A DNA stretch of 64,000 nt from Myrica gale (GCA_963930655.1 OZ005611.1:19145001-19209000), one strand, 5' to 3'. Positions 35,233 through 48,200 are shown, counted from the stretch's first letter. Program-made: numbers and translations. The notes: generated from the sequence alone by a model not told the origin.

Positions 35233-35778
35233 GTGGGGTTCTTCTGAAGAAAGTTTGCCTCGCAATTCCGATTTAAAAAAATAGGAACTTGTATTTTGAC
35301 TCGATTCTCAAAAAGTAAGTTAGATGTTTTCAGAACTCCAAAATTTGTTTCTGGAGAGAGAGAGAGATGTGGCTCTGAAGCGAGCGGAGCATGTAAAAGG
35401 GCAGTGAGAAATGCGTTCATATAGCGGAACACCTAAAATGAGTGGTAGAAGTCGCGGGGAAATCTTGCGACAGTGGGAATGACAGGGACAGCAGACACTG
35501 GCCTGTCCACAAGGCTTATTGTATTTTTGGTTGGCAGGCAGTCGAAGTAGTTTTTATGATTTTATAAAGAGAAAGCGAAAACTTTTTTCTTATCTTATTC
35601 CTCAAAGAAAATAGGAAGAGTGAAAGTGTACGACTTGAACATCACCACGCGCACTGACCTCATGTAAATTCTCCGCTTAGACGTTATTCCTATTTGTCGT
35701 TTTATGATATTTTCTTTTGGGAGTCGATGTTTTTGTCCCGACATGCAAATTTGAAAATAACGTTGTCACATATCCTAA
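35233..35778. other. SEC14-like gene upstream region
   Basis: Probable promoter and 5' UTR, including a short (GA)n tract near 35355. No gene seen. Confidence 0.5.
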
Positions 35779-35787
35779 AATTTTAAA

Positions 35788-35987
35788 GGGTAAATTTCTC
35801 CATCAGTCTTTTCGGTATGACTTATTCTCAAATTGATTTCTAGGTTAATTTTTCTCTTGCAGGGGTCCTTGAGGTTTGGAACATTTCTCACATTGGTCCT
35901 CCGTCAAATAAGATAACAGATTTTGTCTACGTGACAGATGAAGAACACGTCAGAACCATTTAAATGACGACACGTGTCATTTTTTTA
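35788..35987. repeat. Left terminal inverted repeat of the MULE
   Basis: Pairs with 42271-42469 over about 200 bp, with shared blocks such as cctccgtcaa, gaacacgtcagaacca and gacacgtgtcat. Confidence 0.85.
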
Positions 35988-36628
35988 CAACTAAATGAGA
36001 AATCCAGATCCCCTCAACCTTCACAGCTCCTCGTCCTCAATCGTCAACTCCGAAAATGTCTGAGCCTTCACCACCACTCTCTTCTCTCTCCTCACCCCTT
36101 CTTCAGACTTTTCCGCTGCTCACCTTCTTCTCTCCATTTTGTCTGGAAACTCGTCGCCTTATGGAGATGTGCTTAAACTGGTGGTCGAATCGTGTTACTT
36201 TTACTCTATGATCCTTCTGGTTGCGCCGAAGTGGAGTTACCCACTGATCCTTCCGTCTGACCCGAAGTCCCTTTTCCGTTATTAGCCGCCACCTTCGGCG
36301 ACTTCATCGACCCAAGCTTCGGAATTACCAACCCCCCTTGTTCAGACCCAACTGTATTCCTTAAGAAAACCGAACCTTCCCCAGTTCCCTCCGCTATAAC
36401 TAACCCATCCACGCCCCATCTCTGTCCATGACCAACCCAGAAGGAAGACGACCAGAAAGAGTAGAGAGAGAAGCCGAAAAAATCTTTCCAGAGAGGAAGT
36501 AAGATGGAAGTTAAAAAGAATAGGTGGATGTTCTTCAGGAGGCTAAGGAGGGAGACGGGGAGGTGGAAGCTCTTGGGGTCTGCGTTCAAGCGGAGGAAGC
36601 TAAATCTGCATCTGTCTTTTGTCAACGA

Positions 36629-36937
36629 TGTTAAAGCTTGAAGATAAAGACGTGCATGTGCCTGTAGCCACAGCCCATGCAAAGTCTCTGTTGACCACCT
36701 CCACCTCTGCTTCTACGGATCTCAGCTAATTTTCTCTTTGTCCTACGTGTATTTTGTTTTTTTGCCTTCCCGCGTTTTCTTGGGTTAGCTTCGTTGGGAA
36801 GTCTCTTCTATGTTATATACTGAGCTTGTTGCTCGTTCTTTGGTAACTGTGAATATACCACTTTACACAGAACCTTCTCTTGACTACTCTCCTCTGTCTC
36901 GTCTTCTTCCACTTCCCCTGCATATCAGACTCTTACA
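36629..36937 (+). repeat. 5' LTR of the nested copia element
   Basis: 309 bp, closely matching the 306-bp 3' LTR. A tatgttatata stretch near 36810 is a candidate TATA region. Confidence 0.93.
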
Positions 36938-36952
36938 TGTATCAGACGGTGG

Positions 36953-38160
36953 ATGAGTAGTGAAGAAGAAAACCCAGAAATTCCTTTTGTTCCTTCCGTT
37001 GAACCAACCTCCACCATGACTGAAACAGACAGCCCCTATAGACTAGAACACTCTGATAACCCAGGGACTGTACTCGTTACAGATCTCCTCACCACTGCAA
37101 ATTATGCCACTTGGTCAAGAGCCATGCAGAGAGCTCTCCGAGCCAAAAGTAAAATCGGTTTTGTCAACGGTACTTTGCCCAAACCATCTGCAACTTATCC
37201 TTTATTTGGCAGTTGGGAGCGGTGCAACGACATGGTCGTTTCCTGGCTACAAAATTCCATTACCACTTCACTTCGAGCCAGTGTAGCCTTCGTCAATAAT
37301 GCACACGAGATCTGGGTCGAGCTATAGGACCGTTTCATACAACAAAATGGACCGAAAATTTATGAGCTGAAGAAAGCTCTGTCAAACCTCACACAGGGCG
37401 ATGACGCTGTAAGTGTTTACTACGGGAACTTAAAAACTCTTTGGGATGAGCATTCAATACATGACCCATTGCCTAACTGTAGTTGTGGTAGTTTAAAGAC
37501 AGTCTCTGACTGGTATCAAAGGGATTGTGTGATACAATTCCTGATGGGTTTACATGATTCTTATTCTAACATGAAAGATCAAGTTATGATGATAGATCCT
37601 CTGCCCCTGTTAGTAAACTGTTTTCCTACATTCAGTAGCAAGAACGGCAGAGACACGTTCTCTCCACCGTTCATAACAATGAGAATATGGCTCTGTTGAC
37701 TAGACGGAATGTGGGTTTTTCAAAAACAAATAGAGGACCTGGTAGTTTCAGAAGGGACAAACTATACTGCTCTCATTGTAAAACTACAGGTCACTCGCTG
37801 GAAACTTTTTTTAGGGCCGACAATGCCAAGCCACCTCTATGCACCCACTGTGATATGACAGGGCATACTATTGAACGCTGCTACAAACTTCAAGGGTACC
37901 CACCGAGTCACAAATCATCTGGGCGAAATAAGTTCAATGGCAGCACTGCTCATCAAGTTACTGGACATCCTTTTGCCGAGGAAGATAGTGAAGAACCAGC
38001 TGTATTGACTAAAGGGCAATTGCAGGAAATCATGGGTTTGCTCAAAAAGGATCATGTCGCCACTCCTCGCTCGGCTAATCACACCCAAACCTTTCCTCAC
38101 TTTGTTGCAAATTACTCTGCCACTATGTCTGGTATTTCTTTATGTCTTTCGGCTATATCG
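36953..38160 (+). pseudogene. copia gag remnant
   Basis: Begins at the ATG at 36953 soon after the PBS and shows the retrotransposon gag opening (DNPGTVLVTDLL, NYATWSRAMQRAL) and UBN2-type region. Two zinc knuckles follow: CSHCKTTGHSLETFF, in which the last cysteine is replaced by Phe, and an intact CTHCDMTGHTIERC (about 37840-37880). Breaks seen: an in-frame TAG at 37325-37327, a frame change near 37605 and another TAG near 37638. It cannot be translated as one protein. Confidence 0.88.
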
Positions 38161-41100
38161 GACACCTGTTCCAAATGGATTATAGACACAGGTGCTACAG
38201 ACCACATGGTCTGCAACACCTCTCTATTTTCTCATATTACTTCCTGATGCTTTTACTCTGTTAAGTTGGCTAATGGGGAAATGGTTTATGTCTCACATAT
38301 TGGCATTGTTCAATTGACACCCACCATTACCTTATATAATGTTTTGTGCGTTCCATCCTTCAGTTTCAATTTACTGTCAGCCCGAAAAATAATAGAACAA
38401 TTGCATTGTTGTTTTGTTTTCTTACCTGAAATTTGTTTCATACAGGACCTTGCAACATGGATGACGATTGGGAGGGGTAAAGTCACGCGTGGCCTCTACT
38501 ACTTGGAGAATCAAGCAGTGCAGAATTTTGATTTAGAGAATTATCTCACCAACCACAATCCATAGCTCAAACAAACAATCACCACATCTGCAGCTGTTGA
38601 ATCTTCTCCGCCTTTTGATCTTTGACACTACCGATTGGGGCATCTTTCCTCATCTAGATATAACCTTATCACATATCTGAATATATCTGCAACTTTTATG
38701 CATACACAACCGTGTTTAATTTGTCCTTTGGCAAAACAACACAAACTGACATTCAATGATAGTTTGCATATTTCTTCTTCTCTTTTTGAATTAGTACATT
38801 TGGATTTATGGGGACCTTGTGCTACCACTGCTTATAATGGATCCAAGTATTTTCTTACCATTGTAGAAGACTTATCTAGATGCACTTGGACATATATGCT
38901 GAAAAATAAATCGGAAGTCAAATCTTGCATATACCTTTTTTCGGCTCTTGTTGAAAATCAGTTTTCTACCAAGATCAAAATTTTTCGTAGTGACAATGGC
39001 CCGGAATTTCATCTTCCCAAAGTTTATTCTAACAAGGGTATCATCCATCAAAAATCTTGCGTAGAAACACCCGAGCAAAATGGCATCGTAGGAAGGAAAC
39101 ACCAACATATTCTCCAAATTGCTAGAGCCCTCAAATTTCAATCCGGTTTACCCCTTAAATATTGGATAGATTGTGTGATGACTGCCACTTACCTCATTAA
39201 CCGTATTCCCACACCTTTATTGAAAAACAAATCTCCTTTTGAGGTTCTTTTTGGCCATTCTCCATCTTATAAACACCTTAAAGTTTTTGGGTGTCTAACT
39301 TTTGCCACCACATTAGCCCAGGGTCGTAAGAAATTTGACCCCCGTAGCCGTCCATCTATTTTTATAGGATACCCTTTTGGCATCAAAGGCTACAAACTCC
39401 TTGATCTAACACCTATGCCACTTTTGTTTCTCGAAATGTTACGTTTCATGAAACCATTTTTCCTCTCCTGTCCAAACCCAACCAGACCTCCCATCATTCA
39501 TCTCTTTTTTTTTACGAAATCCCTTCCTGACTCTTCTATCCATTCCACAACTTTCCTTCCCACAACACCAAATCTTTCTCAACACACCTTATTACCTTTT
39601 TCTCCTGACAACCCTCCATTATCTTTACCCTAGACACCTAATTCTTCTCACCACACTCCAATACCTACATCACCACCCTTTTCATCATCTAGATTACCTG
39701 CTACTCCTATTCCCTCTACTATACCACAAACTGCAGCAGCACCTCCTCTTCGACGTTCCTCTAGACACAGATCTGCTCCACAGTTCCTTCAATACCTTCA
39801 TTGTCAGCAGGCCACATGTGACTTCCCTCTTCCGTCTCATCCTACTGCTTTTAACAAGTGTTCTGGTAACTCTTTTCCTATTTCTTCTACTCTCTCTTAC
39901 AGTCATCTTTCTCCCTCCTTTCATGCTTTTACTACATCTGTCTCTTCTCATTTTGAACCTACATACTATCATGAGGCAGTGACGGATCCTAATTGGCGTA
40001 AAGCCATGCAGTCTGAGCTACATGCACTTGAACTTAGTAAAACTTGGAGCTTAACTACTCTTCCTCTTGGCAAGACTGCAATCGGTTGCAAGTGGGTATT
40101 TAAGATAAAATTTAATTCTGACGGCACCATTGAGCGTTACAAAGCGCGTTTGGTTGCAAAGGGATACACACAGCAGGAGTGCATCGATTATCATGAGACG
40201 TTCTCTCTCGTTGCTAAACTCTCCACTGTTCGATGTCTCCTTGCTGTTTCTTCTGTCAAGGGTTGGATTCTCAAGCAATTTGACGTGCAAAATGCCTTTC
40301 TCCATGGTTCATTAGAAGAGGAAGTCTTCATGCAAATTCCCCCTGGCTATACTTCGGCTGCTTCCAATCAAGTCTGTAGACTTCACAAAAGTCTATATGG
40401 ACTTAAACAAGCTTCGCGTCAGTGGTATTCGAAGTTTTCATCGGCTCTCATCTCTTATGTCTTTACTCAGTCCAAGGCCGATTATAGCCTTTTTACTTAC
40501 AACAGAGACGGTTCATTCATGGCACTCCTGGTATATGTCGACGACATTATTATTGTCGGCTCCCATCTGGCCCCTATTGAAGCTTTCCAGGCTTTCTTAA
40601 ACGTTCATTTTAAGATTAAGTCTTTGGGAGACCTTCGGTATTTTTTGGGCCTTGAGGTTGCCCGGTCCAAAAAGGGTTTGCACATTTGCCAGCGCAAATA
40701 CGCGCTGGACATCCTCGCTGACTCGGGTCTTCTTGGTTCACGACCCCTCTCTCTACCCATGGAACAAAACATGCATCTCAGTCAGGCCAATGGAGTACCG
40801 CTGACTGATGCCTCTTCATTTCGTCGGCTGATTAGGCGTATACTTTACCTGAAAATCACCCGGCCTGACCTCAGCTATGCTGTCCACAACCCGAGTCAGT
40901 TTATGCAACGCCCCACCGATCTTCATCTCTTGGCTGCTCACAAAATCATTCGGTACATCAAGCGCGTTCCAGGGCAGGGAATTCTTCTACCTTCTTCTTC
41001 TTCTCTCACTCTTCAAGCTTACTGTGATTCCAATTGGGCTTCTTGCCCTGACTCCCGACGTTCGGTTACTGGGTACTGTGTGCTTCTCGGTGATTCTCTC

Positions 41101-41500
41101 ATCTCTTGGAGCTCGAAGAAGCAAAACATCGTCTCACGCTCCTCTGCCGAAGCCGAATATAGAGCCATGGCCAGCACTAGCTGCGAGCTCACTTGGCTTC
41201 GTTTTCTCTTGCTCGATCTCCAGGTGTCTCATCCTCAACCGGTTGTTCTTCATTGTGACAACCAGGCTGCTTTACACATCGCCGCCAACCCAGTTTTTCA
41301 CGAAAGGATGAAGCACATCAAGCTCGATTGCCATCTCCTCCGTGACCAGATCCAAGTTGGGCTCCTTTGCACCGCCCATGTTGGCTCTGCCTCTCAACTA
41401 GGTGACATTTTTACCAAGGCTTTGGCTTCTGGGGTTCTTCTGTCTCATCTGTCCATGCTGGGCGTCGTAGACATTTACTCTCCCGTTTGCGGGGGGGGGG
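38161..41500 (+). pseudogene. copia protease-integrase-RT-RNase H remnant
   Basis: All in one frame apart from local shifts: aspartic protease WIIDTGATDHM (about 38176), GAG-pre-integrase region, integrase core (VHLDLWGP, FRSDNGPEF, ETPEQNGIVGRKH; 38635-39420), RT (KWVFKIKFNSDG, NAFLHGSL, YVDD at 40534-40545) and RNase H (YCDSNWASCPDSRRS, SSAEAEYRAM, HIKLDCHLLRD). In-frame stops lie at 38245-38247, 38563-38565, about 38623 (TGG changed to TGA in the LWHYRLGH block) and 39631-39633, and a local frameshift lies near 39408. The RT-RNase H block (39979 to about 41500) is uninterrupted, but the polyprotein as a whole is dead. Confidence 0.92.
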
Positions 41501-41503
41501 GGG

Positions 41504-41809
41504 TGTTAAAGCTTGAAGATAAAGAAGTGCATGTGCCTGTAGCCACAGCCCATGCAAAGTCTCTGTTGACCACCTCCATCTCTGCTTCTACGGATCTCAG
41601 CTAATTTTCTCTTTTTCCTACGTGTATTTTTTTTGCCTTCCCGCGTTTTCTTGGGTTAGCTTCGTTGGGAAGTCTCTTCTATGTTATATACTGAGCTTGT
41701 TGCTCGTTCATTGGTAACTGTGAATATACAACTTTACACAAAATATTTCTCTTGAATACTCTCCTCTGTCTCGTCTTCTTCCACTTCCCCTGCATATCAG
41801 ACTCTTACA
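41504..41809 (+). repeat. 3' LTR of the nested copia element
   Basis: Matches the 5' LTR and is preceded by the G-rich polypurine tract. The copia reading frame runs into it and ends at 41604. Confidence 0.93.
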
Positions 41810-42270
41810 AACGACTTGCTTTTCAGGATCGTGTCCATGTTAGAGGCTATTGTGTTGGTTGGCACGCTCTGCTGCTTCTGTCTCTTTTGCGGCTGCCATT
41901 TTTGAGAATCTCCATGTGTCTACGTGACTCTGTTTCTTTGTCAGTGTTTGCTTTGTTTTCTCTCTCTTGCGGTTTTGTATGTTCCGGGCGGTTTTGAGAG
42001 ATGGAAGGATTGGGGGTGTGGGCGCGATTATGCGCGATGGGGCTTCATAGTTTGGTATCAAAACCACCCGTATGCTAATGGACCTTCTTGCCCTCTTCAA
42101 GAGCACGATGCTGGAGACAAAGTTGTATGAGGTTTGAGTACACTGAAGCAGAGGGTCAATCTGGTAATGTGGCACGACTTGAGGGGGAAATCAATACAAA
42201 ATCAGAGAAAGATTTGGAGGAGTTAGGGTTCTTGCGATGAGAGAAGTTTAGAAGAAGCGGTCTGAGGTGG

Positions 42271-42469
42271 CAAAAAATGACACGTGTCGCCATTTAAGTG
42301 GTTCTGACGTGTTCTCCGTCAGCCACGTAGGCAAAATCCGTTATCTTACTTGACGGAGGACTAATGTGAAAAACGTTCTAAATCCCAAGGATCTCTGCAA
42401 GACAAAAATTACCTTAAGGACCAATCTGAGAATTCGTCATATCCTAGGGACTGGTGGAGTAATTTACCC
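42271..42469. repeat. Right terminal inverted repeat of the MULE
   Basis: Inverted partner of 35788-35987, ending ATTTACCC directly before the AATTTTAAA target duplication. Confidence 0.85.
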
Positions 42470-42748
42470 AATTTTAAATTAGGCATCCAAATTGAACTAA
42501 CGTGCAAATATATCCACTCGCCTTGTTCCAAACGTGGGTGGCACTATATTGACGGTCTCTTTTCTTTTTGGTTTAATTAATCCTCGGGTATACCCAAATT
42601 TCTCTTAAGAGTCTTATAGTAATTCTTGAAAAATCTTTTGTGCCAGAATGATAATTTCATCAACTTAAGGTAGATTTTAAATTAATATAAATTCGTCCAA
42701 TTTAGCAGTTTGAGTGGGATGTTTGTTTACCAATATTTCGAGAAATAA

Positions 42749-43575
42749 TTTCAAAATTTTAAGAATATTTTAGATATTAAGATTTATTAGGATTTATGAA
42801 AGGTTTGGAGTATGTAAATGTCACGACAAACGAAATTGACAAAATGAACACTCCCTCAAGACACGGAAAATTCTCCAATGACTAGTTCAAGAACAAAATA
42901 AACCCTAGAGACTATATTAAAATTCAGTCATACCTCAGGGACTAATGGATTAATTTAGAAGTTATTTTTTTTCAAAATAAAGTCTGACGTAAAGGAGATT
43001 TTAAGGATATTTTGTCTAGATAAGGACTGTTTCAAAATTTTAAGAATATTTTAGATATTAAGATTTATTATGATTTATGAAAGGTTTGGAGTATGTAAAT
43101 GTCACGACAAACGAAATTGACAAAATGAACACTCCCTCAAGACACGAAAAATTCTCCAATGACTAGTTCAAGAACAAAATAAACCCTAGAGACTATATTA
43201 AAATTCAGTCATACCTCAGGGACTAATAGATTAATTTAGAAGTTATTTTTTTCAAAATAAAGTCTGACGTAAAGGAGATTTTAAGGATATTTTGTCTAGA
43301 TAAGGACTGTTTCAAAATTTTAAGAATATTTTAGATATTAAGATTTATTAGGATTTATGAAAGGTTTGGAGTATGTAAATGTCACGACAAACGAAATTGA
43401 TAAAATGAACACTCCCTCAAGAGACGAAAAATTCTCCAATGACTAGTTCAAGAACAAAATAAACCCTAGAGACTATATTAAAATTAAGTCATAACTCAGG
43501 GACTAATGGATTAATTTAGAAGTTATTTTTTTCAAAATAAAGTCTGACGTAAAGGAGATTTTAAGGATATTTTAA
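42749..43575. repeat. 281-bp tandem repeat, three copies
   Basis: Copies start at 42749, 43030 and 43310 with tttcaaaattttaag and differ at only a few bases (for example agacacgg/agacacga/agagacga). The third copy stops at about 43575. Each unit carries a 'tcagggactaatggattaattta' type segment, recalling ends of the MULE-like MITEs in this window. Confidence 0.93.
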
Positions 43576-45211
43576 GGACCGGCAAAAGTAGAGTAGTCGC
43601 ACAAGTATATCATGGAAATGACTCAAACTGCAGCGGACCATTAGAATCATCTCAGTTAAGACCAGCCAAGATCTACGCTCACACAAAATTCCTTGTGCAC
43701 CGAAAAACGAATACACTATCTTGAACACAAGCTTTCCATCTTCAAACTCCCATTTGAAACCTTCAGTCCCCACCCAAAAAAAAAATGCTCTCAATGAACT
43801 CCAACAAAAACATGGTCGTCCAATTTGCCCGATTCTACACAAAGATTTGCAGTAACAAATTTACCCTCAAAACCATATTGAAACAACAAACTTGAGAACG
43901 CCAGCTTGATCAAGCTGCAGTGATGCCAGCTTTTGGTAACAGGCGGACAGAAACACTCGAGTTTGAGGTTTCCAAGCAAACACTAGTTAGATTGGCTTGA
44001 GCACGGTTGGTCGGCTGACACAAGTTAGCTGAGAACATAAATTTATTTACAAATACCAGATCCAAGGAGTAACAAATAAATGCGGGTATTTCAACATTGT
44101 TAAACCCAAATGACTACACAATTATGTTGGCAAGATGCCACCATGTTGGACACCAACGAAGCTGTTGTCTGACACAACCTTTTATTCCTACAGACGACTA
44201 AAAGGTAATCCTACTTTCCTAGACGCAATATGAACCTGGCCAGCATCAGAGAAATGTCCACAACAAAGAATCCCTTCTCAGAAGCTCCTCAGTGCACAGA
44301 GTTTGGCTCAGGCACTGGCAATCAGATCTCTACTAGAATATTTGACTTCAACAGGAATCCCTTCTGAACATTTGGCAATATAGTGCTAAATGGACCTCCG
44401 TGGGAGTCAAGACTCAAGCTCCACACACAAAGCAAGCCTGTTGAAACAAAAATAAGAATGAGACACTGACCATTATAAGTACGCAGCAGAATTTACAAGC
44501 AAGATTGCATTGCTTACTGATGAATCCCTCTCATATGCAACAACCAACAATGGAAAATATTGAGTAAGCTGTACCAAAACATAGAGAGACAAACACTGTA
44601 AACAATAGATATTCAATGAACTGAGAGATTTTCTCTCAGGCATTTTTCTCTTAAAGTAATTACTACTAGTATTCACGTGATTCAACCAGATTCCTGATCC
44701 GTGCAAAGCTTCTAATGTTTTCAAATGATTAGTTTCTAAGTAGTCATCCTACCACTGGTATTAAAGGCTACTCAGAGAATTAACACAAGACCACAATCAG
44801 TTCCAATCCTGAAACCTCATTACAGTGTTACGTCACTCCACTATTGTACACTATTTCTGTAAGAAGAACTCTACACACTTGTTTCATTGAAAAAGGGAAA
44901 GGAACCATCCTACCACTGCCCCCAAAAAGAGTTTTACATAGAATGTAGTAGAGCGGAAAACTTAGGTCTCACAATAGAAAGATTGTAGTCGAGTGCAACT
45001 CGCTCAAAGCCATGTCAGGGTCCACCACAGATGAAACTTGAGGAAAGATCACCTTTGAGTTGAGCATGATTATCACAAAAGAAGTTGGCAGCTTAAAATG
45101 TAGAATAATGCATCTTGTAGTAAAAATATTACTATAAGCAAAAAAAAACTAGTGACATTTCATATCTATAAAGCATAAAAATCTACAAAATCCCCAGGTA
45201 AACCAAGTTAC
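43576..45211. other. Region downstream of the type-B response regulator
   Basis: Probably 3' UTR and trailing intergenic sequence of the minus-strand gene. The short minus ORFs at 43561-43979 and 44473-44724 show no family signature. Confidence 0.45.
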
Positions 45212-48200
45212 CTATTCCGTAAAAACACTTGTGACATCATTTGATGATAATTGGTGTAATATAGGGATGCCCACTTTTGTGTTATCCATAAAATCAACAT
45301 TTGGCTCCTGCTTAACTCTGTTGTTCTCCAGATAAAATTTTCCACTGCCCAAGTTGCTCATTGGTGATTCAAATTCATCTACTGCAAATCGACTTGGAAG
45401 GCAAGTCCCTTTACCAACAAATCCAAGATTCCTAAGAGGTCCTTGATCAAGCGTTTCACCGGCTTTCACAGCATAAGAACCCTGAATATCATGCATATTA
45501 TGAACAAGTCCTGGCATCTGTCTACCAGCACTAAATGTAATGGTCGAGCATTGACCTTGCTGACCCATGCTGTTATCGGGATTTACAGAGCAAGATGACA
45601 CAGAAGATGAAATGGAAACTGGGGCTGAGTAGCCACTAAGCACACCTGTAGAATTCAGACCCCTATTAGGGAATTGTCCCACATTCAACGAGGAATTATT
45701 TGTTTGAGTTGATAGAAGACTGTAATCAACAACGGAACTCCTGTTAAAGCTGCAATTCTGACTAACTGAAGCAGGAGTATTTCCTGCCTGCAAACTTGCA
45801 GACGACTGAGACGGGACCACTAAACAAGATGGCTGCACATTGATTAAACAGTTAGGCTCGGAAAGCATAGACTGCTGCTGCGGTTCTTGCTGCTGCTGCA
45901 ATATATCCATCAACATGTTGCTATTCTGAGCATTCAGCCCCAAAAGATTGTTACTAGGTCCCACTGTACCAACATGATTAGATGTCCATGCTCCATATGC
46001 CGAGGAAACATCCTCAGCAGAAGAAAGTTTTGATTGCTGAAAGTGTTTTGAAACGTTAGATTGACATTTTATTAAGGACTGACCAAATGCCACACCATTT
46101 TCAACAGCTATATGCTTGGGTCCTTGTAACAATGCTTGTAGAAGAGCAGGCTGGTCCATCGCAGGCACTAGGTTACCTGTTGGCCGACCTAGAAGCTCAG
46201 CATGCAGGGCTGCGAGTGTTTGTGGCGGAATTTGGCCAGAAGCAGCCAAAGCTTGCACATCAAATCGTCCAAGTGAACCCAGTTTCACATTTGGGTCCAC
46301 AGGCCCACAGATGGTGTTAGAAACTCCACCTTGTTGTTGAGCCACTCCACTTAATCTTTTTAAATATAGCCTAAATTTCTGTAAATTGATATGACAGGAA
46401 TACATGTTGATGAGAAATTAAGTAAAGCTACGAAGTCAACTGTTCAGATCATGACCAACTCCAATACAATTCATAAATCATTCAGATATTAGTTAGAAAT
46501 AAAAAAGAATCCATGAGTTTCCAATTATTATTGAAGGGCTTATACTGCAAGGGGGGAATGAGATTGTGGAGGTGATACACCTTAAATAAATCCACAAGGA
46601 TTCTGGAATCCAGTGAGGAATGGAGCAAATTCTGAGAAGCTCCATTAATAGAAAAACTGAATTATTCAGCGTTTACATATACATCAGAATCAACAACTCC
46701 TAACCCTAAGCGCACCAAAAAGAAAAATTAAACAAAAAAATACCTGAACAATCTAAATAGCCAAATTACAGAAAACAGCAGAGGACTAAGCCGAAGATAA
46801 GGTGAATATAATACCTAAAGTGAAACCGGACTAAAAAAGAATCTGGAATCAGGTTTTAGGATTAAAAAAAAAGGGTGGATTATAAGAAGGCTCTAGAGGC
46901 TGTTCTTTTGAGCTTGCTCACCAGTCAGCTTGGGAAAGTCCATGGCAACCCATTCTGCATCATAGTAGTAAACTGGGCATTCCACTCGTCTTTTTTAAAA
47001 AAAAAACGATTTACTCTCTTGTGCATTCGACTTCCATTCACCAAGATTATACATACTCCTTTCTACTATTCTAATTATGTCTTCACGATCCTCCACTTTT
47101 TTTATGTCCAGTGGTTACGATCTTCATAAGAGTACAAATATTAACACATGAAAGCATAGAAGATTAACACTTAGGAAAGAACCAAACCTGCAAATGGCTA
47201 GCAACATTTTCTCGAGTTAAACCGGGTACATTCATTAATTCCAAAATTCGCTTCGGCACAGCCTCTGAGGTGGAAATCAGAAAGCTCTAATCAGCAACGA
47301 TTAACAGAAGCAACAACCATTCAAAAATAGCATCACACTAACAGAATTGGAAAAGCAAAGCCCAAAACAAAAACTAGTTGAAAATCATACTATCAAGCCC
47401 AAGTTGGTTCACAGCACTGACAAATTGCTGATGGAGCTCTACAGACCAGACTACACGTGGCTTCTTCGATGCGGACGAATCATCATTTTCCAACTCACCA
47501 TCGTCTTCATCTTTAGCATTTCCCCTTTTTCTCTGAGTTTTCAGTACTCCCTCTGTTCCTTCATTAGCAGAGGAAGCATATTCAGAATCATCATTTCCTC
47601 GTTTATGCCGGTCATTCTCTTCTAAGCTGCCTGAATGTTCAAGTTCTTTATTTTCATTCCATCTTTTCCTCACAACATGCTGCCATAAATTTTTGAGCTC
47701 TTCCTCACGTATAGGCTTAATCAAATAATCACAAGCCCCGTGTCTGATTCCTTTCATAACAGCACTTGTTCTCCCATCAGCAGACATCACTGCAGAATAT
47801 AATGACATGTTAATGTGAATAAGCAAAGTTCAGTTATCCCTGTGGCAAGCAAATATGATACTCACTAATAACAGGAAGATCCATTTCAAGGCCAACATGC
47901 TCTAGAAGTTTATAACCATCCATATCAGGCATATGTACATCGCTCAGTACGACATCGAAACACCCTTTTCTCTCCCGTAGAAGATTCAAAGCAACAGTAG
48001 CCTCGGAGCAAGTCGTAACTGCAACCAATTAAAAGTGTTAAAACATTAAACTTAACAACAAAGCATCACGGGTTAAATACACTTTTTGTCCATCAACTAT
48101 TAGGATTCTAACACTTTGCACCTCAAACTTTCAATTTTTGTTATATTTCACCCATCAACTACCAACCCTGTACACTTTGCATCATTTACCGTTAATTTGG

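Larger units (their letters stand above)
36629..41809 (+). mobile_element. Ty1/copia retrotransposon, full structure, coding region decayed
   Basis: LTRs at 36629-36937 and 41504-41809 begin TGTTAAAGC and end CTCTTACA, flanked by a 5-bp target duplication AACGA (36624-36628 and 41810-41814). A polypurine tract (gcgggggggggggg, 41490-41503) precedes the 3' LTR. Behind the 5' LTR, tgtatcagacgg resembles a damaged initiator-Met PBS. Domain order gag, protease, integrase, RT, RNase H is that of Ty1/copia. The LTRs differ at only about a dozen positions by eye, so the insertion is younger than the gypsy element. Confidence 0.95.
36504..41905 (+). pseudogene. Small membrane-protein ORF captured by the MULE, split by the copia insertion
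   Basis: An ORF starts at the ATG at 36504 and is open to the insertion point at 36628. The same frame resumes at 41815, after the second copy of the AACGA target duplication, and stops at 41903-41905. Without the insertion it would be 216 nt, 71 codons plus stop. The first part is very basic (KKNRW, RRLRRETGRW, KRRK). The second part is a hydrophobic segment (MLEAIVLVGTL) with a cysteine-rich end (CFCLFCGCHF). This arrangement, a basic N-terminus plus one C-terminal membrane segment ending in a CCGC-like motif, resembles a family of small uncharacterised plant proteins. The present copy is interrupted and cannot make the full protein. Confidence 0.6.
35788..42469. mobile_element. Mutator-like element carrying a small gene, with a nested copia element
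   Basis: The ends are ~200-bp imperfect inverted repeats (35788-35987 and 42271-42469) beginning GGGTAAATT, flanked by a perfect 9-bp target duplication AATTTTAAA (35779-35787 and 42470-42478). These are the hallmarks of a TIR-type MULE. Without the 5.2-kb copia insertion the element is about 1.5 kb. It contains no transposase. Its GC-richer interior includes a small intact-looking ORF, so it fits the description of a Pack-MULE. Confidence 0.85.

Noticed and set aside
36206-36682. 158-aa minus-strand ORF in the MULE interior running into the copia LTR
   Set aside because: It crosses the copia insertion boundary and has no recognised motif; the plus-strand small ORF is better supported.
46087-46340. 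Plus-strand ORFs opposite the response regulator exon 5
   Set aside because: Shadows of the Gln/Ala-rich coding region on the minus strand.
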